DNA from: Candidatus Mediterraneibacter guildfordensis
GTDB taxonomy: Bacteria; Bacillota; Clostridia; Lachnospirales; Lachnospiraceae
Direction: 5' to 3'
Assembly: GCA_019112735.1 (NCBI GenBank)
Contig: DXIS01000020.1
Coordinates: 1-64,000, forward strand
DNA length: 64,000 bases
Both the position numbers and the translations under genes were made by a program. Each line of letters begins with the position of its first letter. Position 1 is the first letter of the stretch. The notes beneath the pieces were generated by a model, which made no database searches, had not been told where the DNA came from, and worked only from the letters and a program-made list of their open reading frames with translations. Below are positions 43,030 through 51,018 of this stretch, in pieces.

Positions 43030-43434
43030 TCAATTAATCTCCCACTTACTTATCGTTTCTACCATCTCCACTCCAAGACCGAGAAGTTCCGCTGTCTCTT
43101 CGATGGTCCTGCCTTCTCCTGTCAACTTATCGATAACCTTTTTCATTGCGAGACGCTCGCCCATTTCATATCCACTTTCATATCCGCTTTCATATCCATG
43201 TTTCCTGGCGGTCTTCATCATCATGTTGTGATCACGTATCGCTTTCTGCCGGAGTTCGTATTCCATCCGCATCTGTCCATCGTGACTGAGCTTTTTCAAT
43301 TCATTATACGCTTCCTCAATGTATTCATCTTTCTTTGCCATGTCCTCAAATTCCTCCCTGTTCTTCCCACCGAGGAATCGCATCCAGCGGATGATGCCTT
43401 TTTCATTCAGATCTTCCGGCGGAAGCTTTTTCAA
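43030..43434 (-). pseudogene. C-terminal remnant of an Rpn-type nuclease/transposase-family gene
   Basis: A 134-residue frame opening with TTG, which resembles the C-terminal third of Rpn-family (PD-(D/E)XK, transposase_31-like) proteins: RWMRFLGGKNREEFEDMAKKDEYIEEAY, then RQKAIRDHNMMMKTARKHG and a short YESG repeat, ending in a typical helix. The N-terminal nuclease core is missing, and in-frame TGA and TAA stop codons lie just upstream. So it is a decayed copy rather than a start-codon shift. It is inserted antisense between hypF and hypC. Confidence 0.75.
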
Positions 43435-43652
43435 CTGGTTCTTTTCCTTATTTTATCATGTTGTTTCTCCTTAAGGAATACCTGTTTCTACATTTTGGAA
43501 AACCGGCCGGACAGGCCTGTTGAAATCTGCAGATTTACAGAACCCGCGAGCGGGTACTGAATGGGATCAAATAAAAGTTATCCTCCCAATGTTGAAAAAA
43601 AACTGAGATCGCAGCTGTCAAACCCGGCTGCATCACGCTTCCATGTATTTCT

Positions 43653-43681
43653 TTGACATCCGATCAGAAAAGCGATATATT
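43653..43681 (+). promoter_or_regulatory. Promoter of hypCDE
   Basis: TTGACA (43653-43658), 17-base spacer, TATATT (43676-43681), with the predicted start near 43688 and a leader of about 114 bases. A weaker TATAAT lies at 43756-43761. The remaining region 43453-43652 shows no gene; it holds small palindromes such as AAATCTGCAGATTT. Confidence 0.7.
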
Positions 43682-43801
43682 TATCACATAAAAATCAACC
43701 GTCAATTTGTTCATTTCGAGGTAGGGAGATGATATTGCGGCTGGAAAAAGGACAGTATAATCCTTCTCTTGAGTTTCCCGAAGAAAAGAGGTTCATATCT
43801 T

Positions 43802-44020
43802 ATGTGTTTAGCAATGCCTATGAAGATCAACAAAATAGACGGCTCATCCGCAGAATGCGAGGCCGGCGGACTGACGCAGAACATCCGCATCGATTTCATC
43901 AAAGATCCGAACCCCGGGGACTACGTCATGGTCCACGCCGGATTCGCCATCGAGCGGATGACGGAAGAAGAAGCGCTTGAAAATATGGAGCTTCTGGAGG
44001 AACTGAAAAATGCTTTATGA
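43802..44020 (+). CDS. hypC: Hydrogenase assembly chaperone HypC
   Basis: A 72-residue protein starting MCLAMPMKI, with the essential C2 that binds the Fe(CN)2CO unit and the large-subunit precursor. It overlaps hypD by 11 bases. The frame runs upstream to 43769, but the MCLAMP start is certain from family knowledge. AGAGG lies about 11 bases upstream. Confidence 0.97.
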   Translation: MCLAMPMKINKIDGSSAECEAGGLTQNIRIDFIKDPNPGDYVMVHAGFAIERMTEEEALENMELLEELKNAL

Positions 44021-45104
44021 CCGCTGGTTTAAAAACCCTGAAGACGTACCGCTGATCCTGGAAAAGATCCGGAAATACAGCGACCGGACCGGACCGATCC
44101 GGCTGATGGAAGTTTGCGGAACCCATACCATGTCCATCGCCAGGAGCGGGATCCGCAGCATCCTGCCGGAAAATGTACAGCTGCTCTCCGGACCCGGATG
44201 CCCGGTCTGCGTCACCCCGGCTAATATGATCGATATGGTACTGGATCTCTCACAGCAGCCCGGCGTCCTTATCACAAGCTACGGCGACCTGCTGCGCGTC
44301 CCCGGCTCAAAGCACGGGGACAGCCTGCTCTCCCGCCGCGCGCTGGGCGGAAAAGTGGAGTCCGTCTATTCACCCATGGATGCGGTCCGCATCGCGGAAG
44401 AACGCCCGGATACGGAAGTCATTTTTCTCGGCGTCGGCTTTGAGACAACCGCGCCCGGCACAGCGGCCTGCATTCAGGAAGCGGTCGTACGGAATGTGGA
44501 AAATTTCTCCGTCCTGTCTCTTCTGAAACGGACAGAGCCGGCCATCCGTTCCCTGATCGAAGCAGATGATTTCGCCGTAGACGGATTCCTGTGCCCCGGC
44601 CATGTGGCCGCCGTCACCGGCGCGGACGGTTTCCGCTTCCTCCCGGAAGATTACCGGCTCCCGGGCGTTGTGGCCGGCTTCGAACCGGCGGATCTTCTCT
44701 ACTCCATCCTGGCATTAACGGAGATGATCGCCTCCGGCCGGCCAGATTTGAAAAATGAGTACACCCGTCTGGTCCGTTCCGGCGGCAATCCGGCGGCGCT
44801 TGCACTCATTGACCAGGTGTTTGAGGCCGCCCCGTCCGACTGGCGCGGACTCGGCCTGATCGAGAACAGCGGCTATGCCATCCGGAAACAATATGAAAAA
44901 TGGGATGCCGCAAAAAAATATGCTCTGCGTCCTTCCGAACCAAAAGACATTCCCGGATGCCGCTGCGCACAGATCATCCGGGGCGTCATGCGGCCGGCAC
45001 AGTGCCCGCTCTTTAAGACAGCCTGCACCCCCGACAATCCGGTGGGCCCCTGTATGGTATCCGGCGAGGGCGCATGCGCCGCGGCATATCAGTACGGCGA
45101 ATAG
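44010..45104 (+). CDS. hypD: Hydrogenase iron-cofactor scaffold HypD
   Basis: Assembles the Fe(CN)2CO moiety. The 364-residue protein has MEVCGTHTMSI, GPGCPVCVTP, GFETTAPGTAACI and CPGHVAAV motifs, plus the C-terminal 4Fe-4S cysteines in CRCAQII, QCPLFKTAC and GPCMVSGEGACAA. It overlaps hypC and precedes hypE by 22 bases. Confidence 0.97.
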   Translation: MLYDRWFKNPEDVPLILEKIRKYSDRTGPIRLMEVCGTHTMSIARSGIRSILPENVQLLSGPGCPVCVTPANMIDMVLDLSQQPGVLITSYGDLLRVPGSKHGDSLLSRRALGGKVESVYSPMDAVRIAEERPDTEVIFLGVGFETTAPGTAACIQEAVVRNVENFSVLSLLKRTEPAIRSLIEADDFAVDGFLCPGHVAAVTGADGFRFLPEDYRLPGVVAGFEPADLLYSILALTEMIASGRPDLKNEYTRLVRSGGNPAALALIDQVFEAAPSDWRGLGLIENSGYAIRKQYEKWDAAKKYALRPSEPKDIPGCRCAQIIRGVMRPAQCPLFKTACTPDNPVGPCMVSGEGACAAAYQYGE

Positions 45105-45126
45105 CTGAAAATGAGGTAACAAAAAA

Positions 45127-46134
45127 ATGGATGAGAAAATCACACTTGACTACGGAAGCGGCGGACTGAAAACGTCAGAACTGATCGAATCCCTCCTGCT
45201 TCCCGCATTTAAAAACGACGCCCTCTCCCGGCTCGGGGACGGCGCCGTTCTTCCCGGCAGTGATAAACTTGTATTTTCAACGGACAGCTTCGTTGTCTCC
45301 CCCTGGCGGTTTCCCGGCGGGGACATCGGAAAGCTTTCTGTCTGCGGCACCGTCAACGACGTATGCATGGCCGGCGGTGCACCGAAATATCTGAGCCTCT
45401 CTTTCATCATAGAAGAAGGCTTCTCTTTTCAGGATTTCAGGGACATTGTCTCATCTGTCGCTGAAGAAGCCCGTGCCTGCGGCGTGTCCATCGTAACCGG
45501 CGATACGAAAGTCGTAGACGCCGGCAAAGGCGACGGCATCTATATTAATACAGCCGGCATCGGGTTCCAGCGCGCTGATCTGCCCGGAAAAGAATCCATC
45601 CGCCCCGGGGATGCAGTGCTCGTAAGCGGCACCATCGGCTGCCACGGAGCCGCCGTCATGATGGCCCGTTCCGGAATGCTGGCGGAAAACAGTCCTTTAC
45701 GCTCCGACTGTGCCCCGCTCCATGAGATCAGCGCCGCCGCACTTAATGCCGCCGGACCCGATATCCGGGTGCTGCGTGATCCCACCAGAGGCGGCATCGC
45801 CACCACACTGAACGAATTCACGGAGGGCATGCCTTTCTCCATCGAACTTGGCGAATCCGTCCTGCCTGTCGATCCCGCCGTAGAGGCCGCCTGCGACATG
45901 CTGGGACTCGATCCCCTCTACTGCGCCTGCGAAGGACGGATGCTCATCATCTGCAGCCCCGGCTCCGCCGATCAGATCCTGGCGGCGGTCCGCGCCGTCC
46001 CCGGAGGAGAAAACGCCGCCCGGATCGGCACCGTCACAGAGGACATGCCCGGGAAAGTCCTGCTCCGGACCCCCATCGGCGGCCGCCGCATCCTCGCCAA
46101 ACTCACCGGCATCCAACTCCCGAGGATATGTTAA
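45127..46134 (+). CDS. hypE: Carbamoyl dehydratase HypE
   Basis: Converts the HypF-made thiocarbamate to thiocyanate. PurM-like fold of 335 residues with LDYGSGGLKTSELI at the start, GDGAVLPG, STDSFVVSPWRFPGGDIG, and a PTRGGIATTLNE loop. The C-terminus is PRIC, so the catalytic C-terminal cysteine is in place. Last gene of the hyp cluster. Confidence 0.97.
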   Translation: MDEKITLDYGSGGLKTSELIESLLLPAFKNDALSRLGDGAVLPGSDKLVFSTDSFVVSPWRFPGGDIGKLSVCGTVNDVCMAGGAPKYLSLSFIIEEGFSFQDFRDIVSSVAEEARACGVSIVTGDTKVVDAGKGDGIYINTAGIGFQRADLPGKESIRPGDAVLVSGTIGCHGAAVMMARSGMLAENSPLRSDCAPLHEISAAALNAAGPDIRVLRDPTRGGIATTLNEFTEGMPFSIELGESVLPVDPAVEAACDMLGLDPLYCACEGRMLIICSPGSADQILAAVRAVPGGENAARIGTVTEDMPGKVLLRTPIGGRRILAKLTGIQLPRIC

Positions 46135-46138
46135 ACCA

Positions 46139-46278
46139 GTCTGCCATGCAGTGGGATTATTGGCAGATGTCATGCAAGTTTACTTGCATATGACGGCTGA
46201 CGATAAGACCGATATATGGCGGACGCCAGACAGTGAGAATACACCCGCAGGGTGGATTCGAACTGCTGCATGGCAGAC
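46139..46278. repeat. Intergenic element with 13-bp terminal inverted repeats
   Basis: Perfect 13-base inverted repeats (46139-46151 and 46266-46278) bound a 140-base segment after hypE. Inside is a hairpin with arms GTCATGCAAGT and ACTTGCATATGAC. No open frame is convincing. It has the layout of a MITE or large palindromic repeat unit; no target-site duplication was checked. Confidence 0.6.
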
Positions 46279-46332
46279 GGACGGTTTATAAATCTCATGC
46301 ACCACATCCGCCGCGTTCATCGTGGATTATCC

Positions 46333-46361
46333 TTGAAATACCATTTTCCCGGCTGTATAAT
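46333..46361 (+). promoter_or_regulatory. Promoter of the DegV/aminotransferase unit
   Basis: TTGAAA (46333-46338), 17-base spacer, consensus TATAAT (46356-46361). Transcription would begin near 46368, 50 bases ahead of the DegV start codon. Confidence 0.8.
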
Positions 46362-46418
46362 TGATAAATGATCATCAGTCACCTTAAAAATATACATCCA
46401 GATACGGAGGGATCAATC

Positions 46419-47342
46419 ATGCCGGACAAACAGACAGAACTGAAGATCATCCTGAGCGCGGACAGCACCTGTGATCTTGATGAAGACCTTAAAAAACGTT
46501 ATAACGTCCACTACTTCCCGCTTCATATCAACCTGAATGGGAAGGATTATCTTGACAATATAGACATCACCCCGGAAGAAATTTACCAGGAATATTATGA
46601 CCATAAAACACTGCCAAAGACCGCGGCGGTCAATGCACAGGAGTATATCGACCATTTCCGCCCGTGGATTGAAGACGGTTATGAAGTCATCCATGTCAAT
46701 CTCGGCCATGCCCTGTCCAGTTCTTATCAGAACTGCTGCCTTGCAGCCCGGGAACTTGGCCATGTCCATGTCGTAGACAGCTGCAATCTCTCCACCGGCA
46801 CCGGACTGACCGTTGTAGCCGCCGGAAAACTGCTCCGGGAAGCCGAAGAAGTCATTTCGGAACCGGGCGCAGGAAGACCGGACACCGGACAGATTGCCGC
46901 AGCCATTGCAGAAAAACTCCGTGAAGGAACCGGCAGACGCCACGGCAGTTTTATCCTCGATACGCTCACATTTTTAAGTGCAGGCGGCCGCTGCTCGGCT
47001 GTCGCTGCATTTGGGGCAAACATGCTGAAACTCAAGCCATGCATCCAGGTAGACAACCACGACGGAAGCATGGCCGTCGGGAAGAAATACCGCGGCGCGC
47101 TGGATAAAGTTCTTGTGAAATATGTAAAAGACGAACTGGGGAAATATTCTGATATCGATACGGATCTTCTTTTCATCACCCACTCCGGCATCCCGCAGGA
47201 CTACATCGACCTGGTGCGCAGGACAGTGGAAGAGACCATGACTTTCAAAGAGATCCATGTCACCAAGGCAAGCTGCACCATCTCATGCCACTGCGGGCCG
47301 AATACACTTGGAATCTTATTTGAAACAAAACAGGAGCATTAA
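46419..47342 (+). CDS. DegV-family fatty-acid-binding protein
   Basis: A 307-residue two-domain EDD-fold protein like DegV/FakB, which bind a fatty acid. ILSADSTCDLDEDLKKRYNVHYFPLHI and GHALSSSYQNC mark the N-terminal domain; VVDSCNLSTGTGLTVVAAG and TLTFLSAGGRCSAV the ligand-contacting parts. Some DegV proteins present fatty acids to FakA kinase; no fakA is seen here. The start at 46419 has GGAGG eight bases upstream. The aminotransferase gene begins four bases after its stop codon, so the two are cotranscribed. Confidence 0.92.
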   Translation: MPDKQTELKIILSADSTCDLDEDLKKRYNVHYFPLHINLNGKDYLDNIDITPEEIYQEYYDHKTLPKTAAVNAQEYIDHFRPWIEDGYEVIHVNLGHALSSSYQNCCLAARELGHVHVVDSCNLSTGTGLTVVAAGKLLREAEEVISEPGAGRPDTGQIAAAIAEKLREGTGRRHGSFILDTLTFLSAGGRCSAVAAFGANMLKLKPCIQVDNHDGSMAVGKKYRGALDKVLVKYVKDELGKYSDIDTDLLFITHSGIPQDYIDLVRRTVEETMTFKEIHVTKASCTISCHCGPNTLGILFETKQEH

Positions 47343-47345
47343 ACT

Positions 47346-48431
47346 ATGGATACAAAACCCGTCTTCCACGGAAGCGATATTGAAAAAATATGCGGATACT
47401 ATCATTTAAACAAAGATGAGATCGTCAGGTTCGGAGCCAATGTCAACCCGCTCGGGCTCTCTGAAAAGGTAAAGACGGATATTGCCGCCCATGTGGATCT
47501 GCTCTCCTCCTATCCGGACCGGGAATACACATCCCTCCGTGAAACCATTTCAGAATACTGCAGTGTTCCTGCTGAATTCATCCTGCCCGGGAACGGATCC
47601 AGCGAACTGATCGCGCTGCTCATTGATGCACGCGCCCCGAAACGCACCCTCATCCTGGGACCGACCTATTCCGAATATTCCCGTGAGCTTGCTATTTCCG
47701 GCAGCACGCAGGAATATTATCACCTGAAAGAAGAGCAGGATTTCAGGCTCGATGTGGATGACCTCTCCCGGACCCTGTCGGAAGGATATGATTTCCTGAT
47801 CATCTGCAATCCGAACAATCCCACGTCATCCGCCATCCTTCATGATGATATGGAACAGCTGCTCACCTTCTGTGCAGAACATGATATCTTCGTAATGATC
47901 GATGAGACCTATGTAGAGTTTGCGCCGGACATCAGCGCGGTAACAGCCGTACCGTTCACGAAGCGCTTCCAGAACCTGATGATCCTGCGCGGCGTGTCCA
48001 AATTCTTCGCGGCGCCGGGCATGCGGTTCGGATACGGCATCACCGGCAATATGGATTTCCTGAAAAAAATGAAAGAAAAACAGATCCCCTGGTCACTGAA
48101 CAGCATCGGCGCATTCGCCGGAGAAAAAATGTTCAAAGATCAGGATTACATCCGCCGGACAAGAGAACTCATCCTCTCCGAACGCGACCGGATGTATCGT
48201 GCAGTATCAGAAATGCCCGGATACAAAGCATATGAGCCCTATGCCAATTTCATCCTCCTGAAGATCCTGGAAGAGGGTGTTACATCTGCAGACATATTCG
48301 ACCGCTGCATCCGGCAGGGACTCATGATCCGGGACTGCGCTTCATTCCAGTGCCTGGAGGGCGAATACATCCGGTTCTGCATCATGATGCCGGAAGATAA
48401 TACGAGACTTTTACAAGAATTGTCGATTTAG
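47346..48431 (+). CDS. PLP-dependent aminotransferase, class I/II (HisC/CobD-like)
   Basis: A 361-residue fold-type I enzyme. The substrate-phosphate pattern FGANVNPLG, PGNGSSELI, CNPNNPTS, the cofactor aspartate region MIDETYVEF and the Schiff-base lysine in RGVSKFFAAPGMRFGYG are all seen. The closest relatives I can suggest are histidinol-phosphate aminotransferases and threonine-phosphate decarboxylases, and sequence reading cannot separate them. No his or cob genes lie nearby. It follows degV by four bases, and its stop codon is the first base of the palindromic terminator at 48431. Confidence 0.88.
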   Translation: MDTKPVFHGSDIEKICGYYHLNKDEIVRFGANVNPLGLSEKVKTDIAAHVDLLSSYPDREYTSLRETISEYCSVPAEFILPGNGSSELIALLIDARAPKRTLILGPTYSEYSRELAISGSTQEYYHLKEEQDFRLDVDDLSRTLSEGYDFLIICNPNNPTSSAILHDDMEQLLTFCAEHDIFVMIDETYVEFAPDISAVTAVPFTKRFQNLMILRGVSKFFAAPGMRFGYGITGNMDFLKKMKEKQIPWSLNSIGAFAGEKMFKDQDYIRRTRELILSERDRMYRAVSEMPGYKAYEPYANFILLKILEEGVTSADIFDRCIRQGLMIRDCASFQCLEGEYIRFCIMMPEDNTRLLQELSI

Positions 48432-48507
48432 GGACAGGGCAAAACGCAGTTTGGGACGTAGTAAAATTGAATTTTACTACGTCCCAAACTGCGTTTTGCC
48501 CTGTCCC
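48431..48507. repeat. Perfect 38-bp-arm palindrome acting as convergent terminator
   Basis: Two perfect 38-base arms (48431-48468 and 48470-48507) around a single base, followed by five T residues. It separates the aminotransferase (+) and metG (-), whose stop codons lie at its edges. The arms contain GGGACAGGGCAAAACGCAG, a pattern that recalls REP-like elements in clostridial genomes. It would form a cruciform or very stable RNA hairpin. Confidence 0.92.
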
Positions 48508-48510
48508 TTT

Positions 48511-50433
48511 TTAGCTGATTTCCGCTCCTGCCGGCATATCTTTCTCCGGCACCATGAGTGACAGATTGCCGTCCGCGTCCTCCGCGCACAGCAGCATGCC
48601 CTCGGAGAGCACGCCCGCCAGCTTCGCCGGCTTTAAGTTTACCAGCACCATGACTTTTTTACCCACCATTTCTTCCGGTGTGTAATGTGCCTTGATGCCG
48701 GATACAATCTGTTTTACCTGGCTTCCGATCTTTACCTGGGAGCAGAGAAGTTTTCTGGACTTCTTTACTTCCTCGCAGGCGATGATCTCGCCCACCTGGA
48801 ACTGCATCGCCCCGAACTGATCAAATGTGATCTCTTCTTTTGGTTCAATATCGATCACAGCTTTTTCTTCCCCGCCTTCGGTCTCTTCAGTTTCTTCCAC
48901 ATGAGGATGAAGTTCCTCTACTTTTTTCATTACTTCTTCGAGGTCCAGTCTCTGGAAGAGGATCTCCGGCTTGTCAGTCACATGGCCGCCGCCCAGCTGC
49001 TCCAGGATCTTTCTGCTTGTTGACGGCATGAAGGATTCAAGAAGCTCTGCGCCCGCAGAGATGCCCTGGATCAGGTTCCACAGCACGGTCTCCAGACGGT
49101 CTTTCTTCGCCTCATCTTTTGCCAGCGCCCACGGCATGGTCTCATCGATGTATTTGTTGCAGCGTTTGAAGAGGTTGAAAATCTCCGTGATGGCGTCTGC
49201 CACGCGTAGTCCGTCCATCTTCGCCTCCACTGCCTTCGGTGTGTTTTCAATCACGGCTTTCAGATCTGCGTCCACATCCTCTGCCACGCCCTTGTCCGTC
49301 ACGGTTCCGCCGAAATATTTATTCGTCATGGAAACGGTCCGGTTCACCAGGTTGCCCAGTGTGTTCGCCAGATCAGAATTCAGGCGCTCCACCATCAGCT
49401 CCCAGGTGATCACGCCGTCATTCTCAAACGGCATCTCGTGCAGCACGAAATAGCGCACCGCGTCCACGCCGAAGAAATCAACCAGTTCATCCGCATAAAG
49501 CACATTTCCCTTGGACTTGCTCATCTTGCCGTCCCCCTGCAGGAGCCACGGATGTCCGAATACCTGCTTCGGCAGCGGCAGTCCAAGCGCCATCAGGAAG
49601 ATCGGCCAGTAAATGGTATGGAAGCGGATGATGTCCTTCCCGATCAGATGCAGATCCGCCGGCCACAGCTTCTCAAACTGCTCCGTGCTGTTGCCGTCCG
49701 CATCATAACCAATGCCTGTGATATAGTTGGTCAGTGCATCCAGCCATACATAGGTCACATGCTTCGGGTCAAAGTCAACCGGAACGCCCCATTTAAATGA
49801 GGTTCTGGACACGCACAGATCCTGCAGTCCCGGAAGAAGGAAGTTGTTCATCATCTCATTCTTTCTGGACACCGGCTGGATGAACTCCGGATGTTCGTTG
49901 ATGTATTCGATCAGGCGGTCCGCATATTTGCTCATTTTGAAGAAATATGCCTCCTCCTTCGCCGGCTGCACTTCACGGCCGCAGTCCGGGCACTTGCCGT
50001 CCACGAGCTGGGATTCTGTGAAAAATGACTCGCACGGCGTACAGTACAGCCCTTCATAATAGCCTTTGTAAATGTCCCCCTGCTCGTACAGTTTTTTGAA
50101 GATCTTCTGCACCTGTCTCTCATGATCTTCGTCCGTTGTACGGATAAATTTGTCATAAGACGTATCCATCAGATCCCAGATCCTTTTGATCTCCGAGGAA
50201 ACATTGTCCACAAATTCCTTCGGCGTAACGCCTGCCTCTTCCGCCTTGAGCTCGATCTTCTGTCCGTGCTCGTCTGTTCCGGTCTGGAAGAACACATCAT
50301 AGCCCTGACTTCTCTTGTAGCGCGCGATTGCATCCGCAAGCACGATCTCATACGTGTTGCCGATATGCGGTTTGCCTGATGTATAGGCGATCGCTGTTGT
50401 AATGTAATACTTTGGTTTCTGATTCTCTGCCAT
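48511..50433 (-). CDS. metG: Methionyl-tRNA synthetase
   Basis: Charges tRNA-Met. The 640-residue protein has the HIGH-type motif PHIGNT, a zinc knuckle (CTPCESFF ... CPDCG), the KMSKS motif (GDGKMSKSKGNV), and a C-terminal tRNA-binding OB domain with VGEIIACEEVKKSRKLLCSQVKIG. The start at 50433 has AAGGAGG upstream; a longer frame adds 33 residues read out of the leader repeat. It is controlled by a T-box upstream and ends at the palindrome at 48431-48507. Confidence 0.97.
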   Translation of the reverse strand: MAENQKPKYYITTAIAYTSGKPHIGNTYEIVLADAIARYKRSQGYDVFFQTGTDEHGQKIELKAEEAGVTPKEFVDNVSSEIKRIWDLMDTSYDKFIRTTDEDHERQVQKIFKKLYEQGDIYKGYYEGLYCTPCESFFTESQLVDGKCPDCGREVQPAKEEAYFFKMSKYADRLIEYINEHPEFIQPVSRKNEMMNNFLLPGLQDLCVSRTSFKWGVPVDFDPKHVTYVWLDALTNYITGIGYDADGNSTEQFEKLWPADLHLIGKDIIRFHTIYWPIFLMALGLPLPKQVFGHPWLLQGDGKMSKSKGNVLYADELVDFFGVDAVRYFVLHEMPFENDGVITWELMVERLNSDLANTLGNLVNRTVSMTNKYFGGTVTDKGVAEDVDADLKAVIENTPKAVEAKMDGLRVADAITEIFNLFKRCNKYIDETMPWALAKDEAKKDRLETVLWNLIQGISAGAELLESFMPSTSRKILEQLGGGHVTDKPEILFQRLDLEEVMKKVEELHPHVEETEETEGGEEKAVIDIEPKEEITFDQFGAMQFQVGEIIACEEVKKSRKLLCSQVKIGSQVKQIVSGIKAHYTPEEMVGKKVMVLVNLKPAKLAGVLSEGMLLCAEDADGNLSLMVPEKDMPAGAEIS

Positions 50434-50480
50434 AATAACCTCCTTAATCTGACACAGGATTTTTTCCTGTGATATAAGAT

Positions 50481-50609
50481 AGAATCCTGCAAAGCAGGAT
50501 TCTCCGCCTGCGGCGGGCCGCGCAAGCGGCATCTTCCATTCCGCCGCAGTGCGATCCTCGCGGAGCGTTTTTTATATCCCGGGGAAATTATTCCCGGGGA
50601 TATAAAAAA
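50481..50609 (-). repeat. Tandem palindromes in the metG leader
   Basis: Downstream of the T-box terminator the leader carries a perfect ten-base hairpin (50481-50490 with 50494-50503) and a 19-base-arm hairpin (50568-50586 with 50591-50609, one mismatch), with a GC-rich stretch between them. The T-run of the T-box terminator is itself part of the second hairpin. It looks like an inserted repeat unit, and similar phrases occur at 51676-51800. Confidence 0.6.
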
Positions 50610-50963
50610 GCCGCCTTCTCAATCCTCATACAAGAATTAAGAAGACGGATATTTAACCGTGTTACCACTTCTCTTCGCCCTGCCCTCGCGGACAGAACCT
50701 CTGCAAGTGCCTGTCAGCACTTCTCCGCTGTAACGGGCGGAACCCATCGCAGCCTCGCCATGAACACCTGACGTCTGTCTTTCAGACGTTTACGTTGTCC
50801 CCACAGTTCGGTGCGCCGCTCAGAAGCCATGTTCATCTGTATTCCGCTCATCCCTCTCAGCACGATATCCCATCCGGATATCCAACAGGATTTCTCTGTA
50901 AAGCTTCCCTCAGACTACTCTCTTCATCATCGCATTTATCAGTCATTCCGGTCTGCCGACCTG
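50603..50963 (-). promoter_or_regulatory. metG leader: T-box riboswitch (methionine) upstream of metG
   Basis: Read on the minus strand: stem I with a GATGAAGAGAGTAG-like start; a specifier loop GATGAACATGGCTTCTG in which ATG at 50830-50828 is followed by G; a T-box sequence AAGTGGTAACACGG (50670-50657); then the terminator hairpin (50648-50636 with 50623-50611) and a T-run. It should sense uncharged tRNA-Met and antiterminate into metG. Confidence 0.93.
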
Positions 50964-50969
50964 TAGAAA

Positions 50970-50998
50970 AGGGTAGCACATGCCGCCGGAAATGTCAA
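50970..50998 (-). promoter_or_regulatory. Promoter of the metG T-box transcript
   Basis: On the minus strand: TTGACA (50998-50993), 17-base spacer ending TGC, TACCCT (50975-50970). Transcription would begin near 50963, just before stem I of the T-box. Confidence 0.75.
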
Positions 50999-51018
50999 CC
51001 GGATCCCGGCCGGCACTT

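Noticed and set aside
43030-43434. A functional Rpn nuclease gene
   Set aside because: The N-terminal nuclease core is absent, the frame starts with TTG, and in-frame stop codons lie directly upstream. Called as a remnant.
43769-43801. Longer N-terminus for HypC
   Set aside because: HypC needs its second residue cysteine right after the start; the MCLAMP start at 43802 is certain from family knowledge.
50434-50532. MetG with a 33-residue N-terminal extension
   Set aside because: The extension is translated from palindromic leader repeats and lacks a ribosome site; the ATG at 50433 has AAGGAGG.
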